A stretch of DNA of 64,000 nucleotides. Source: Candidatus Lokiarchaeota archaeon (GTDB lineage Archaea > Asgardarchaeota > Thorarchaeia > Thorarchaeales > Thorarchaeaceae). The DNA lies in the NCBI GenBank assembly GCA_014730275.1, contig WJIL01000096.1:1-64000 (forward strand). Direction: 5' to 3'. Below are positions 1-8,639 of the stretch, piece by piece; the stretch's first letter is position 1; each line of letters starts with the position of its first letter. The notes beneath the pieces are model-generated. The model searched no databases, had not been told where the DNA came from, and saw only the letters and a list, made by a program, of their open reading frames with translations. The position numbers and the translations under genes were made by a program.

Positions 1-535
1 CTTCAAACCCGGCATCGTCAAGCATCTGATTACCAAGTTCGACGTTGGCCTCGTAGTAGTGGTATGTCAACTCATCTTCAACAGAGAATGGGTTAACTTG
101 CGGTACACAGCTGTCCTGTGGATAGGACAGACCATCCCAAACGTCGTCAGAAATGGCTTGCTTGTCTACTGCGAAAGCAAGAGCCCTTCTGAACACGGTC
201 AGGTTCTGTGGATACGCATCATCTCTGCAGTTGATGGTTACATACCCGTATCCGTTTCTGAGATTATCCGCTGTCTCGATGTTGTCTGCCTCTTCAAGTT
301 CCTGCAAAAAGCTTGGGTCGACCATGTCACCGATCAAGTCGATTTCACCATCTTGCAGAGCGAGAACAGCCTGGTCTTCCTGCGAAATCACATCGTAGAC
401 GACCTTGTCTACATAGGGGCCAGTCTTGATATCGTCCACGTATTGTGCTTGCGTGAACAATGGTGAGACGGCCATAAATGTGAACGCAGTAACCAAGAGA
501 ACAGCGAGTATTCTCTTTGAACGACTGCTAAACAT
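1..535 (-). CDS. Peptide ABC transporter substrate-binding protein, 3' part outside window
   Basis: Extracytoplasmic solute receptor of the DppA/OppA type (SBP_bac_5), expected to deliver peptides to the permeases encoded just upstream. Only the first 178 residues are in the window. They begin with a clear signal peptide: basic SSRSKR, then a hydrophobic stretch, then an Ala/Gln-rich cleavage region near residues 28-32. The mature part has the family phrases LQDGEIDLIGD and FRRALAFAVDKQAI, the latter being the conserved helix of this family. A GGAGA ribosome binding site lies 8-12 bases before the ATG. The gene follows two DppB-like permeases on the same strand. The family call is firm, but the substrate cannot be read from sequence. 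Confidence 0.9.
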   Translation of the reverse strand, partial: MFSSRSKRILAVLLVTAFTFMAVSPLFTQAQYVDDIKTGPYVDKVVYDVISQEDQAVLALQDGEIDLIGDMVDPSFLQELEEADNIETADNLRNGYGYVTINCRDDAYPQNLTVFRRALAFAVDKQAISDDVWDGLSYPQDSCVPQVNPFSVEDELTYHYYEANVELGNQMLDDAGFE

Positions 536-742
536 TATATCTCTCTATCTCCTTTTCCGAGTCGAATCGGATAGTTGTGGCTAGTCAATATGCAATAAAA
601 GGGTTATGTTGGGAGTTGACACACAAAGAAAAATGCCGTGCTGCAGCTCGACATATGCCGTTACTGGAATAATGAATGGGATATCAAGAGAAAGATGAGG
701 TATGCCCTAATGCTATGAGCATCCTCATACTGGTTACATCGC

Positions 743-1792
743 TTAACTGTATTTGATTCGGGGATCTAGTACACCATAGAGTAAGTCTGCAATGAAATTT
801 GCTAGAATGGCTGTGATAGCGATAATCATGAAAATGGCCTGTACAACAGGATAGTCCAGAATAACCAAGCTCTTGTAGATATAACTACCCAGTCCGTACC
901 AATTGAACACAGTTTCTGTCAAGGTGGCTCCATTGATGAGAAAACCAAAGGTCATGGCTATGACCGTAACCATTGGCAACATAGCATTTTTGAGCCCATG
1001 TTTGTACAGAACTTGGTTTTCATTCAAACCTTTGGCATGAGCAGTCAATATGTAGTCCTCTGTCATCACATCAATCAGGTTGTTCCGCATGTAAAGGAAA
1101 TAGCCGCCATAGCCGCCAACTCCTAATGCAATAACAGGTAGTATCAGATGGCGAAGGATATCGGCTGCGACCATTAGGGCCCCAAATGGACTCTCCTTTG
1201 CAGCCACCCAGACATTATAGTCAATTGATCCCTTCAACGGAAATTCGACTAATCCACCGGTCATATTTGGCAAGTAATAGGAGAATACCATAATCAGCAT
1301 CATTCCAAACCAGAAGATAGGCAGCGAAGAAAGCAACAATGCAGAAGTTACTGCGCTAATATCCTTCTTCGAGCCTGGATTTGCAGCCACCTTGACGCCT
1401 GTCCAGATTCCAAGGGTGATGGAGACAATCGATGCTGTACCCATCAAGAGTAGGGTATTCGGAAGTCTCGCCATGATCTCGTCAATCACTGGCTTCTGAG
1501 TGACAAAAGAAATGCCGAAGTCGCCCGTAAACATGTTAACGAGATACCGCCAGAACATATAGATCCAATCAAAAATGTCAGGATCAGGAACAAGGCCGAA
1601 TCTCATGTATAACTCTTCAAGAGCCCCTTGCGTAAGGTTGCGCCGTAGATCCTCGTTTATCATAAGATCCACGGGGCTTACATTCAGAACCAACGTTGGA
1701 AGTCTGAATAGGAAAAAATTGAAACAAACAATGACAACTATAAGCAGAAGCATGTAAATAATCCGTCTAATAACATATTCACGCAATCCCAT
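743..1792 (-). CDS. Dipeptide/oligopeptide ABC permease, DppB-like, second copy
   Basis: Inner-membrane permease of 349 residues, the usual length for DppB/OppB. One transmembrane helix lies at residues 10-30, followed by a long external segment and about five helices. The cytoplasmic EAA-type loop reads TAHAKGLNENQVLYKHGLKNA near residue 250 and contacts the ATPase. The protein is almost a copy of the permease encoded at 2143-3192: I count about 37 differences in 349 residues, roughly 89% identity. The start is fixed by the same MGLREYVIRR beginning in both copies and by a GAGG-like site. A terminator-like hairpin before it suggests its own promoter. It could give an alternative permease pairing or extra dosage. 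Confidence 0.95.
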   Translation of the reverse strand: MGLREYVIRRIIYMLLLIVVIVCFNFFLFRLPTLVLNVSPVDLMINEDLRRNLTQGALEELYMRFGLVPDPDIFDWIYMFWRYLVNMFTGDFGISFVTQKPVIDEIMARLPNTLLLMGTASIVSITLGIWTGVKVAANPGSKKDISAVTSALLLSSLPIFWFGMMLIMVFSYYLPNMTGGLVEFPLKGSIDYNVWVAAKESPFGALMVAADILRHLILPVIALGVGGYGGYFLYMRNNLIDVMTEDYILTAHAKGLNENQVLYKHGLKNAMLPMVTVIAMTFGFLINGATLTETVFNWYGLGSYIYKSLVILDYPVVQAIFMIIAITAILANFIADLLYGVLDPRIKYS

Positions 1793-2081
1793 TTCTAAAC
1801 CTCGTTCGAATATTGATTAGCTGCATCCGATATCAGCGGCTAAGCTAACCAATTAATGAGTTGTTTATTGATTATAATAAGCCTCAAGTTGTCCGCTGCT
1901 GAGTTTAAAGAACTTATATCATCAAATCATTGAATTTGTGGGATAAGAAAGGAAACTTAGCCAATAATTATCATTTCCAAAATCAGTCTCGAATTTTGGT
2001 TGTATTCCCAAATTCACAAATTGATCGAAATGAGTTCTGTGTGAGCTGGTTAGTATTTGAAGAAATCTAAGAAAAGACAAT
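1793..2081. other. Gap between the two permease copies
   Basis: No convincing gene in either strand. The part nearest the downstream permease is A/T-rich and, read on the minus strand, contains TATA-like runs around 1871-1882 and 1911-1920 that could promote the second permease copy. The sequences upstream of the two copies do not resemble each other, so the duplication seems to cover the coding region only. Confidence 0.5.
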
Positions 2082-2120
2082 CAAAAAAAAGAAAAATAGG
2101 AGCGCCTCGGTATCCGAGGC
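2082..2120 (-). terminator. Hairpin plus T-tract after the first DppB-like permease
   Basis: Perfect 7-bp stem at 2104-2110 and 2114-2120 (GCCTCGG/CCGAGGC) with a 3-base loop. On the minus strand it is followed by a T-rich run (2082-2098) containing eight consecutive T. It lies 23 bases past the stop of the permease ending at 2143. Confidence 0.75.
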
Positions 2121-2142
2121 ATTCTCCTCATCCATTTATCAA

Positions 2143-3192
2143 CTACGTATACTTGATTCTCGGGTCTAGTACACCATAGAGTAGGTCTGCAACGAAGTTG
2201 GCCAGAATCGCCGTGATAGCGATGATCATGAAAATGGCCTGTACAACAGGATAGTCCAAGATGATTAAGCTGCTGTAGATATACCGTCCCAGCCCATACC
2301 AATTGAACACCGTTTCCGTCAAAGTAGCTCCATTGATGAGGAAACCAAATGTCATGGCGATGATGGTAACCATCGGTAACATGGCATTCTTGAGGCCATG
2401 CTTGTATAGAACTTGATTCTCATTCAGACCCTTAGCACGCGCTGTCAGGATATAGTCCTCTGTCATGACATCGATTAGATTGTTCCGCATGTAGAGGAAG
2501 TATCCACCATAGCCGCCAACACCCAACGCAATAACAGGTAAAATAAGGTGTCGTAAAATATCCGCTGCAACCATAAGAGCTCCAAAGGGGCTCTCCTTTG
2601 CAGCCACCCAAACGGCGTAGTCAATCGTTCCTTTCAACGGAAATTCGATTAGTCCACCCGTCATGTTGGGCAAATAGTAGGCAAATATCATGAGCAGCAT
2701 CATACCAAACCAGAAAATTGGTAACGAGTATATGAACAACGCCACAGTTACTGCGCCAACGTCCTTCTTGGAACCAGGATCAGAAGCGACTCTTACTCCT
2801 GTCCAAATGCCCAATACAATGGAGACGATTGAAGCTGTACCCATCAAGAGAAGTGTATTTGGAAGTCTCGCCATAATCTCCTTCATCACTTTCGTCTGTG
2901 TGACGAACGAAATGCCGAAATTCCCTGTAAACATATTGACGAGATATCGCCAGAACATGTAAATCCAGTCAAAGATGTCCGGATCTGGAACTAGGCCAAA
3001 TCGCATATACAACTCTTCAAGCGCTTTCTGTGTAAGGTTGCGTCGTAACTCGTCGCTTATCATGAGGTCTACCGGGCTCACGTTCAGAACCAAAGTTGGA
3101 AGTCTGAATAGGAAGAAGTTGAAACAAACAACGGCAACTACAAGCAGGAACATGTAAATGGCCCGTCTTATAACGTATTCACGCAATCCCAT
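2143..3192 (-). CDS. Dipeptide/oligopeptide ABC permease, DppB-like, first copy
   Basis: Inner-membrane permease of 349 residues, with an N-terminal helix, a large external loop and a C-terminal BPD_transp_1 domain. Its EAA-type loop reads TARAKGLNENQVLYKHGLKNA. The start is the ATG opening MGLREYVIRR, preceded by AAGGAGAA, rather than an earlier in-frame start 20 codons upstream that lacks a ribosome binding site. It is about 89% identical to the permease at 743-1792. It lies downstream of the DppC-like gene, with a terminator-like hairpin between them. The differences cluster in the first helix and in residues 145-175, so the copies may have begun to diverge. Confidence 0.95.
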   Translation of the reverse strand: MGLREYVIRRAIYMFLLVVAVVCFNFFLFRLPTLVLNVSPVDLMISDELRRNLTQKALEELYMRFGLVPDPDIFDWIYMFWRYLVNMFTGNFGISFVTQTKVMKEIMARLPNTLLLMGTASIVSIVLGIWTGVRVASDPGSKKDVGAVTVALFIYSLPIFWFGMMLLMIFAYYLPNMTGGLIEFPLKGTIDYAVWVAAKESPFGALMVAADILRHLILPVIALGVGGYGGYFLYMRNNLIDVMTEDYILTARAKGLNENQVLYKHGLKNAMLPMVTIIAMTFGFLINGATLTETVFNWYGLGRYIYSSLIILDYPVVQAIFMIIAITAILANFVADLLYGVLDPRIKYT

Positions 3193-3338
3193 TTCTAGTT
3201 CTCCTTGAATTGTTGATTTGCCATACCTAGCATTGCTAGGTAGAGCATTCAATTATGGAGAGACATACTGACGGTAATAAAGCTGGCGTTGTACGCTAAG
3301 ATATCGTATTGAAAATCAGTTTCCCAGAAATTAGGTGC

Positions 3339-3391
3339 AAAAAAAAAGAAGCGAAGAAATGGCACGATCCAAAAGATGGACCTGTGCCATT
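3339..3391 (-). terminator. Hairpin plus T-tract after the DppC-like gene
   Basis: Eight-bp stem AATGGCAC/GTGCCATT at 3358-3365 and 3384-3391. A smaller TCCA/TGGA stem sits inside the loop. On the minus strand a run of nine T follows at about 3340-3348. It is just past the stop at 3401, so the DppC and DppB genes may be separate transcription units or partly attenuated. Confidence 0.7.
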
Positions 3392-3400
3392 CTCCTGATA

Positions 3401-4918
3401 CTATCGTTCTCTCAATTTTGGATTGAGTATCTGATCCAGTGTGTGACCAACGAAAGTGAATGCCAAGGACAGGGTAGTAATGGTCACACCAGGGAATATC
3501 ACAAGCCACCAAGCGCCATTTGCGAAAGCTCCTGAAGCTTGGGCATCTGCAAGCATACGACCCCAGCTGGGAAGTTGGGGATCGGTAAGACCAAGGAAAG
3601 CAAGCCCAGACTCAGACAGGATAGCTCCAACTACACCAAGTGTAATATTCGCAAAGAGAATCGGGGTGACGTTCGGTAGGATGTGGCGGAACATAATGTA
3701 CGTGTCGGACGCACCAATAGCACGGGCGGATTCAACATATGCTTTGTTCTTCTCCGCCAGAACCTGAGAGCGAATCAGCCGAGATGTTCCGGTCCACCCG
3801 AGTATTGCAATTACAACAATGATATTCTCCACGCTTCTACCGAGGAAAGCTGCAAGAACCATCATCAAAGGTAGACTCGGAATCACCAGCAAGAAGTCGA
3901 CAACTCTCATCAACGCCTCATCAACTTTCCCACCGAAATACCCTGCAGTAAGACCCACTATCACACCAACAGCAGTAGAAAGCGCCGTGGCCATAACACC
4001 AACAATTAGAGAGACTCGGGAACCGAAAACGAGCTGGCTCCATGCGTCTGCACCCTTGTCAGTAGATCCCAAGATTCCGAAGTAGTCACCATATACTTGC
4101 ATACTAAGCCTCGTAACTGTGACGTTAACAGCACCAGTCCAATCCTCCTGAGGTGACATACCACCATATGACAGGAATTTTTCGCTTGGTGAAAGAACAC
4201 AGGCAACTTTCAATTCATCATTTGGGTCCTCTTGGCTGCCGTCTTCCTCAACCATCCCTTCCCAGCCTTCAAGAACATCCCAGTAGCTCAAGTCGATTCT
4301 CCTGCTCTGGAGATTTGGGTTGTATGGGGGATAGGATTCGTAGACTCGCCACCAGTTATCAGAACTATCTACCAGATAGAGAAAGACTTTGAACATCAAT
4401 CCACCCTCTTCTTGACTCGCAAAATCTCCCGAAAGTTCAGTGGCGTAGTCAAATGTCATGTTGACATCACCGGGCAGATTCTCAAATGGCCAATCCAAGC
4501 TCTGAGTGAAATAGACATAGTCGTTACACGCAGGTCCATTTTCTGTATTCCGGGGTAGAGGCTCAGGCCAACTCATATTTCCAGGCGTATGTTCCCATAT
4601 CATTTCGACCTTAGATTTATTGGCACCCGAAGCGGCTCGATGATCATACGAAAACTCATCGGTATTGGTTCCTTCCACAGTAAATGCTGGCTCCTCGTAC
4701 AGATATTGATCTGGCATATACTCATCTGTTACTACACCTTCAGGGTCAAATACAGATACCCATGAAGGAGCTCTGAAAGTTGGTGCTACCTTGTTGTTAG
4801 TCTTCGGATCATGTGTAGCGAGTGCGGGCGCGAAAACCGCCATACCAACATAGAACAACAGAATAACGATGCCGACGAATCCTATTTTGTGTCGCCGGAA
4901 CTCTTTCCAGAAACCCAT
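3401..4918 (-). CDS. Dipeptide/oligopeptide ABC permease, DppC-like, with large external insertion
   Basis: Partner permease of the importer. Transmembrane helix 1 is at residues 13-33 (IGFVGIVILLFYVGMAVFAP). The BPD_transp_1 domain occupies about residues 285-500, with the EAA-type loop SARAIGASDTYIMFRHILPN. At 505 residues it is about 200 longer than typical DppC proteins. The excess is one block, about residues 45-275, between helix 1 and the permease domain. That block is acidic and aromatic-rich with few charged helices, as in an extracytoplasmic beta domain (WWRVYESYPPYNP, EDWTGAVNVTVTRLS). The reading frame is continuous, so this is an insertion, not two fused fragments. The inserted domain may hold the binding protein or substrate outside the cell. 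Confidence 0.92.
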   Translation of the reverse strand: MGFWKEFRRHKIGFVGIVILLFYVGMAVFAPALATHDPKTNNKVAPTFRAPSWVSVFDPEGVVTDEYMPDQYLYEEPAFTVEGTNTDEFSYDHRAASGANKSKVEMIWEHTPGNMSWPEPLPRNTENGPACNDYVYFTQSLDWPFENLPGDVNMTFDYATELSGDFASQEEGGLMFKVFLYLVDSSDNWWRVYESYPPYNPNLQSRRIDLSYWDVLEGWEGMVEEDGSQEDPNDELKVACVLSPSEKFLSYGGMSPQEDWTGAVNVTVTRLSMQVYGDYFGILGSTDKGADAWSQLVFGSRVSLIVGVMATALSTAVGVIVGLTAGYFGGKVDEALMRVVDFLLVIPSLPLMMVLAAFLGRSVENIIVVIAILGWTGTSRLIRSQVLAEKNKAYVESARAIGASDTYIMFRHILPNVTPILFANITLGVVGAILSESGLAFLGLTDPQLPSWGRMLADAQASGAFANGAWWLVIFPGVTITTLSLAFTFVGHTLDQILNPKLRER

Positions 4919-5095
4919 AAACGAGACATACCAGCCTGAATCCTTCCAACTGGCTTTGTTTTTTTCTGAAATAATTGTGACCTCCTTTGTTCAGGCGCAA
5001 CAAAGAAACTCGATACCATACTAATTCAAACACTCGAGTTGCTCAGTGTACCTGACTGGTAATGATACTCACGAACAATCGCGGGGAGTGTGCCC

Positions 5096-5124
5096 TAAAA
5101 AAAGATTCTGTCTACGTAGAATCT
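5096..5124 (-). terminator. Hairpin plus T-tract after small membrane protein gene
   Basis: Stem AGATTCT/AGAATCT at 5103-5109 and 5118-5124 with an 8-base loop. On the minus strand it is followed by TTTTTTT. It is about 64 bases beyond the stop at 5188 and upstream of nothing else on that strand. Confidence 0.6.
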
Positions 5125-5187
5125 ATTTGCAGGATGTAGAAAAAACCTAGATTGCCTACGCCATCAGATTATGTTGAAGGGTATAGG

Positions 5188-5517
5188 CTAGAATTCCTCT
5201 TCCTCCGAATTCCTGCTCTCGTCTCCTACGAGTTCAACAAAGGGGTCATCCAACTCTTCCTCAGCAATTTTTTTCTCTCGTTCCTCTCGTGCCTTGATAA
5301 TATCCTTCGTTCTTCTTGAGGAGGCCCAAAGGTCTGCAAAGACCATACCGACCAAGAATATAGTCAATGTTCCAGTAAAGGCGAGGATGATGCCAATGAA
5401 TCTGAGAGCAGGGTGAAGATTCGCAAAAAGGAACCCCGCTAGTATCAAAATTACAGGAATTAGCAGAATCCGCTTGCGTGGTTCCTCTCTTGACTTCGGA
5501 AAAGATCGTATCTTCAT
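5188..5517 (-). CDS. Small two-helix membrane protein of unknown function
   Basis: A 109-residue protein with a basic N-terminus, two transmembrane segments (about residues 18-34 and 36-58, separated by ANLHPALR) and a cytoplasmic tail of about 45 residues rich in Glu, Asp and Lys. No family was recognised. It is divergent from the ATPase genes of the peptide importer and upstream, on the same strand, of the DppC-like gene, with a hairpin terminator in between. It may be an accessory protein of the importer, but nothing in its sequence says so. Confidence 0.7.
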   Translation of the reverse strand: MKIRSFPKSREEPRKRILLIPVILILAGFLFANLHPALRFIGIILAFTGTLTIFLVGMVFADLWASSRRTKDIIKAREEREKKIAEEELDDPFVELVGDESRNSEEEEF

Positions 5518-5823
5518 CTCTGGTATTTGCTGTTCGTTTCTAGCCTTTTACGATTTTCGGCTAACGCCCTGAAGCATCTCTTTTCCAGTTTTGGGAATTT
5601 AGAATTGTGTTTTGAGTAAGGAATAGATTCCTCCTTCCTTGGTTGCTGGCAAAGGAAAATGCGAAAGCAGTCAAAAAATCTTCGAACCATAAAGAATAAG
5701 TAAAGCACGAACTTTGGGTCGAAGTGTTGATTACACTCTATGCTTCAAGAAGAAGGTATTTAAGAAAATACCAAGGTCCCCCCAATCGATACGCATAGGG
5801 ATGTTCCGCCGGAGTGCGACAAA
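5518..5823. promoter_or_regulatory. Divergent promoter region; inverted repeat upstream of the ATPase genes
   Basis: No convincing gene. An inverted repeat GGTATTT-AAGA-AAATACC at 5755-5772 includes a TATA-like TATTTAAGAAAATA, about 52 bases before the ATPase start. It could be a promoter with an overlapping operator. The GGAG ahead of the ATG at 5824 is the likely ribosome binding site. The remaining 200 bases toward the small membrane protein gene show nothing recognisable. Confidence 0.5.
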
Positions 5824-6813
5824 ATGACCTTACTTGACGTTCGTAACCTGCGCATGTATTACCAGACTCAAACTGGCTTGGTAAAAGCCGTTGACAATGT
5901 TTCGATGGAATTAGATTCTGGCGAGTCCTTGGGACTTGCAGGAGAAAGCGGCTGTGGTAAGAGCAGCCTAGCATATTCCATTATGCAACTTCTTCCGCCA
6001 GCAGCCAATATCGTCGGAGGAAATGTATACTTCAAGGGTACTGATTTACTCAGAAAGTCGGCACGAGAAATGAGGGATATCCGTTGGAAGAATGTAGCAA
6101 TTGTATTCCAAGGAGCCATGAATGCCCTCAATCCAGTGTTCGAGATTGGTGAGCAGATAGCCGAAGCAATTCTAATGCACGAAAACGTGACTGAGGAAGA
6201 AGCCCTTGATCGGTGTGCTAAGCTCTTTGAAATGGTTGGCCTTGATCCTGGCAGAATCCATAACTATCCACACGAATTTTCGGGAGGGATGAGGCAGAGA
6301 GCGATGATTGCTATGGCGTTAGCGTGTAACCCCGACTTAGTTATCGCTGACGAGCCGACAACTGCTCTCGACGTTACAATCCAAGCCCAAATTCTGAAGC
6401 TCATGCAGAAACTGCAAAAGGACCTTGGTCTCTCACTCATCCTTATCACTCACGACCTCAGCGTCATTGCAGAAACTTGTGACAAAACAGCAATCATGTA
6501 CGCGGGGAGAATAGCGGAGCTAGCAGATGTTGTGTCCGTTTACAAGGATCCTATTCATCCATACACAACCGGCTTGGTTGGAGCCATTCCAAGCATGGTC
6601 AAAGCGGAAAGGAAGAAGCTTACTTCAATTCCCGGAATTCCACCAGACCTTGTTAATCCACCAACTGGTTGTAGGTTCCACCCGCGTTGTCCATATGCTC
6701 AGGATATATGCACACGAGAAGAACCTGGTTTCGATGAAATAGAACCAGGTAGATTTGTGCATTGTCACTTCGCTGAGCAGCTCAAAGGTGAACTGAAACT
6801 GGATCTAGAATAA
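5824..6813 (+). CDS. Oligopeptide/dipeptide ABC transporter ATPase, DppD-like
   Basis: Cytoplasmic ATPase of 329 residues driving peptide import. It has Walker A GESGCGKS, signature FSGGMRQRA, Walker B LVIADEPTTALD and the H-loop LITHDLSV. The C-terminal oligo_HPY extension carries the family's cysteine pattern, here [15 protein letters not shown] followed by a late Cys. GGAG precedes the ATG by 10 bases. It is followed after 13 bases by the second ATPase. The DppD and DppF halves usually form a heterodimer under DppB and DppC, here encoded on the opposite strand next door. Confidence 0.96.
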   Translation: MTLLDVRNLRMYYQTQTGLVKAVDNVSMELDSGESLGLAGESGCGKSSLAYSIMQLLPPAANIVGGNVYFKGTDLLRKSAREMRDIRWKNVAIVFQGAMNALNPVFEIGEQIAEAILMHENVTEEEALDRCAKLFEMVGLDPGRIHNYPHEFSGGMRQRAMIAMALACNPDLVIADEPTTALDVTIQAQILKLMQKLQKDLGLSLILITHDLSVIAETCDKTAIMYAGRIAELADVVSVYKDPIHPYTTGLVGAIPSMVKAERKKLTSIPGIPPDLVNPPTGCRFHPRCPYAQDICTREEPGFDEIEPGRFVHCHFAEQLKGELKLDLE

Positions 6814-6826
6814 GGAGGGCTGAATA

Positions 6827-7873
6827 ATGTCTATTGAACAAGTAGAAACACAATTGGAAACCGACGAAATAAAGAAAGGTGAACCATTGATTCAAATCCG
6901 CAATATGAAAAAATGGTTCCCTGTCAACACAGGCTTTCTTTCCTCACTACTCTATAAGCAAGAGCTCTACGTCAAAGCTGTAGATGGTGTCACTTTTGAC
7001 ATCAAAAAAGGAGAAGTCCTTGTTCTTGCAGGAGAGTCCGGCTGTGGAAAAACCACTGCGGGTAGAACGATACTCCATCTTGACGAACCCACTGACGGTG
7101 AAATCATCTACGCGGGTCAAAGACTCTCTGGTCTCGATCGGAACGAAATGAAGGAACTACGCAAGAGAATGCAAATTACGTTCCAAGATCCATACGAGAG
7201 CCTTAACCCAAAGCAAAATGTGTATGGCATAGTAAAGGAACCACTTGAAGTACATAATTTGCCTCTAACACCTAGTCAAAAGAGGCAGCGAGTACTGGAC
7301 GCTCTTGAAAGCGTAGCCATGACTCCCGCTACAGACTTCATTGACAGGTTCCCACACGAGCTTTCGGGAGGACAGCGTCAGCGTGTCTCAGTTGCAAGAG
7401 CACTTATTCTGCATCCAGATTTCATGGTTGCAGACGAACCAGTATCAATGCTTGACGTGTCTATTCGTGCAGAGATTCTCAATCTGTTACTGAATCTCAG
7501 AGAGGAAATGGGCCTGACATACCTGTTTATCACCCACGACCTTGCTGTTGCAACATACATCGCTGATAGGATTGCAATCATGTATCTCGGAAAAATTATG
7601 GAGATAGGACCTGCTCATGATGTTGCCTTTGAGCCAATGCATCCATACACCAAGGCGCTCATTTCTGCAGTTCCAACAGGAGATCCAACAGTCAAGAAGC
7701 GAGTAGAATCTCTCAAGGGAGAACCACCAAGCCCAATCAATGTTCCCTCGGGATGCAGATTCCATCCAAGATGTCCTTATGCTGAAGAAATCTGCACGAA
7801 AGAGGTTCCTGAAGAGAGAGAAATGGGCGAGGACCACTACGTCGCCTGCCACTTTGCAGGAGATCTTTGGTAG
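6827..7873 (+). CDS. Oligopeptide/dipeptide ABC transporter ATPase, DppF-like
   Basis: Second ATPase, 348 residues. It has Walker [12 protein letters not shown], signature [15 protein letters not shown], Walker [13 protein letters not shown] and H-loop FITHDLAV. The C-terminal extension again has the cysteine pattern ([15 protein letters not shown]). AAGGAGG lies 8 bases before the ATG. As in other DppF proteins, the region between strand 1 and Walker A is longer than in DppD ([16 protein letters not shown]). It is translated with the preceding ATPase as a pair. Confidence 0.96.
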   Translation: MSIEQVETQLETDEIKKGEPLIQIRNMKKWFPVNTGFLSSLLYKQELYVKAVDGVTFDIKKGEVLVLAGESGCGKTTAGRTILHLDEPTDGEIIYAGQRLSGLDRNEMKELRKRMQITFQDPYESLNPKQNVYGIVKEPLEVHNLPLTPSQKRQRVLDALESVAMTPATDFIDRFPHELSGGQRQRVSVARALILHPDFMVADEPVSMLDVSIRAEILNLLLNLREEMGLTYLFITHDLAVATYIADRIAIMYLGKIMEIGPAHDVAFEPMHPYTKALISAVPTGDPTVKKRVESLKGEPPSPINVPSGCRFHPRCPYAEEICTKEVPEEREMGEDHYVACHFAGDLW

Positions 7874-7948
7874 ATAAGCAACCCCGCAATCAACTGACAG
7901 CAGAAACCAATCGAGCTATCCGTGGTAGCGAGGGGTGGAGGGAGAGTT

Positions 7949-8392
7949 TTGTCAGTGTCAGATAATTTGAATCGAGAAACCATTCTCCGAGCCATCAAGA
8001 AATGTCTTTCTGACAGTTATGGTCATTTTCAAGAGGCAATGGATATCCTTGATGAGATTGGGAGAGGGTCACTTGGCGCCAGCGTAACACCCCTTGTTGG
8101 CGGCTATGCCATGAAGGATCCAAAGGAAATCTACAGGAAGGCCCTCATAGAAGTTGACGCTGGAGAGAAGGCTCTCCGTCCACTTTCAAAACGCTTTCAA
8201 GAAGGAATTGTGAATTCCAGTCACTTCGATGATGATGAAGCACTAGTCTTGCTCAAGGATATTGTAGAGTATGATTATGATCTTCTCGTGGACAAACTTG
8301 CAAATCGACGAAGTCGAGAAAGCGTCTGGTACAAACTTGATGAGATGAGTAAGAAAATACGCAAGGTCTTTGGACAGGTTAGTGGTTCCTAG
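7949..8392 (+). CDS. Helical protein of unknown function downstream of the peptide ATPases
   Basis: About 147 residues, mostly helical, with a Gly-rich turn (GRGSLGASVTPLVGGYAMKD) near residue 45. No known family was recognised. I place the start at the TTG preceded six bases upstream by GGAGGG; an earlier in-frame GTG at 7922 would place that site inside the gene. It begins 75 bases after the DppF stop and may be read through from the ATPase operon. Confidence 0.65.
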   Translation: MSVSDNLNRETILRAIKKCLSDSYGHFQEAMDILDEIGRGSLGASVTPLVGGYAMKDPKEIYRKALIEVDAGEKALRPLSKRFQEGIVNSSHFDDDEALVLLKDIVEYDYDLLVDKLANRRSRESVWYKLDEMSKKIRKVFGQVSGS

Positions 8393-8639
8393 TAGCCTTA
8401 TGGTATCAGAAAACCCACTGCTTTTGCGCAAAACCCATTCGAATATTGGTAATTTACCGAAAGAGGATTCGACGATTCACTTTATCAATGCCAAAGCTAT
8501 AATAAGGATAATCACCGGGGCTTTTTAGTAACAAGAAGCATCTTACTATGAAATGATATATGCTGATAGAACTGCTCACGCTTGGTTGTCACAAGAACAG
8601 CAATGAATACGCATCATCGATGCATGGACGTGGAAATGG

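Noticed and set aside
59-466. Plus-strand frame of 135 residues at the left edge
   Set aside because: It is antisense to the peptide-binding protein, whose signal peptide and family phrases are clear on the minus strand.
8393-8639. Possible riboswitch or RNA upstream of DUF92
   Set aside because: Only weak short repeats were found and no conserved core that I recognise.
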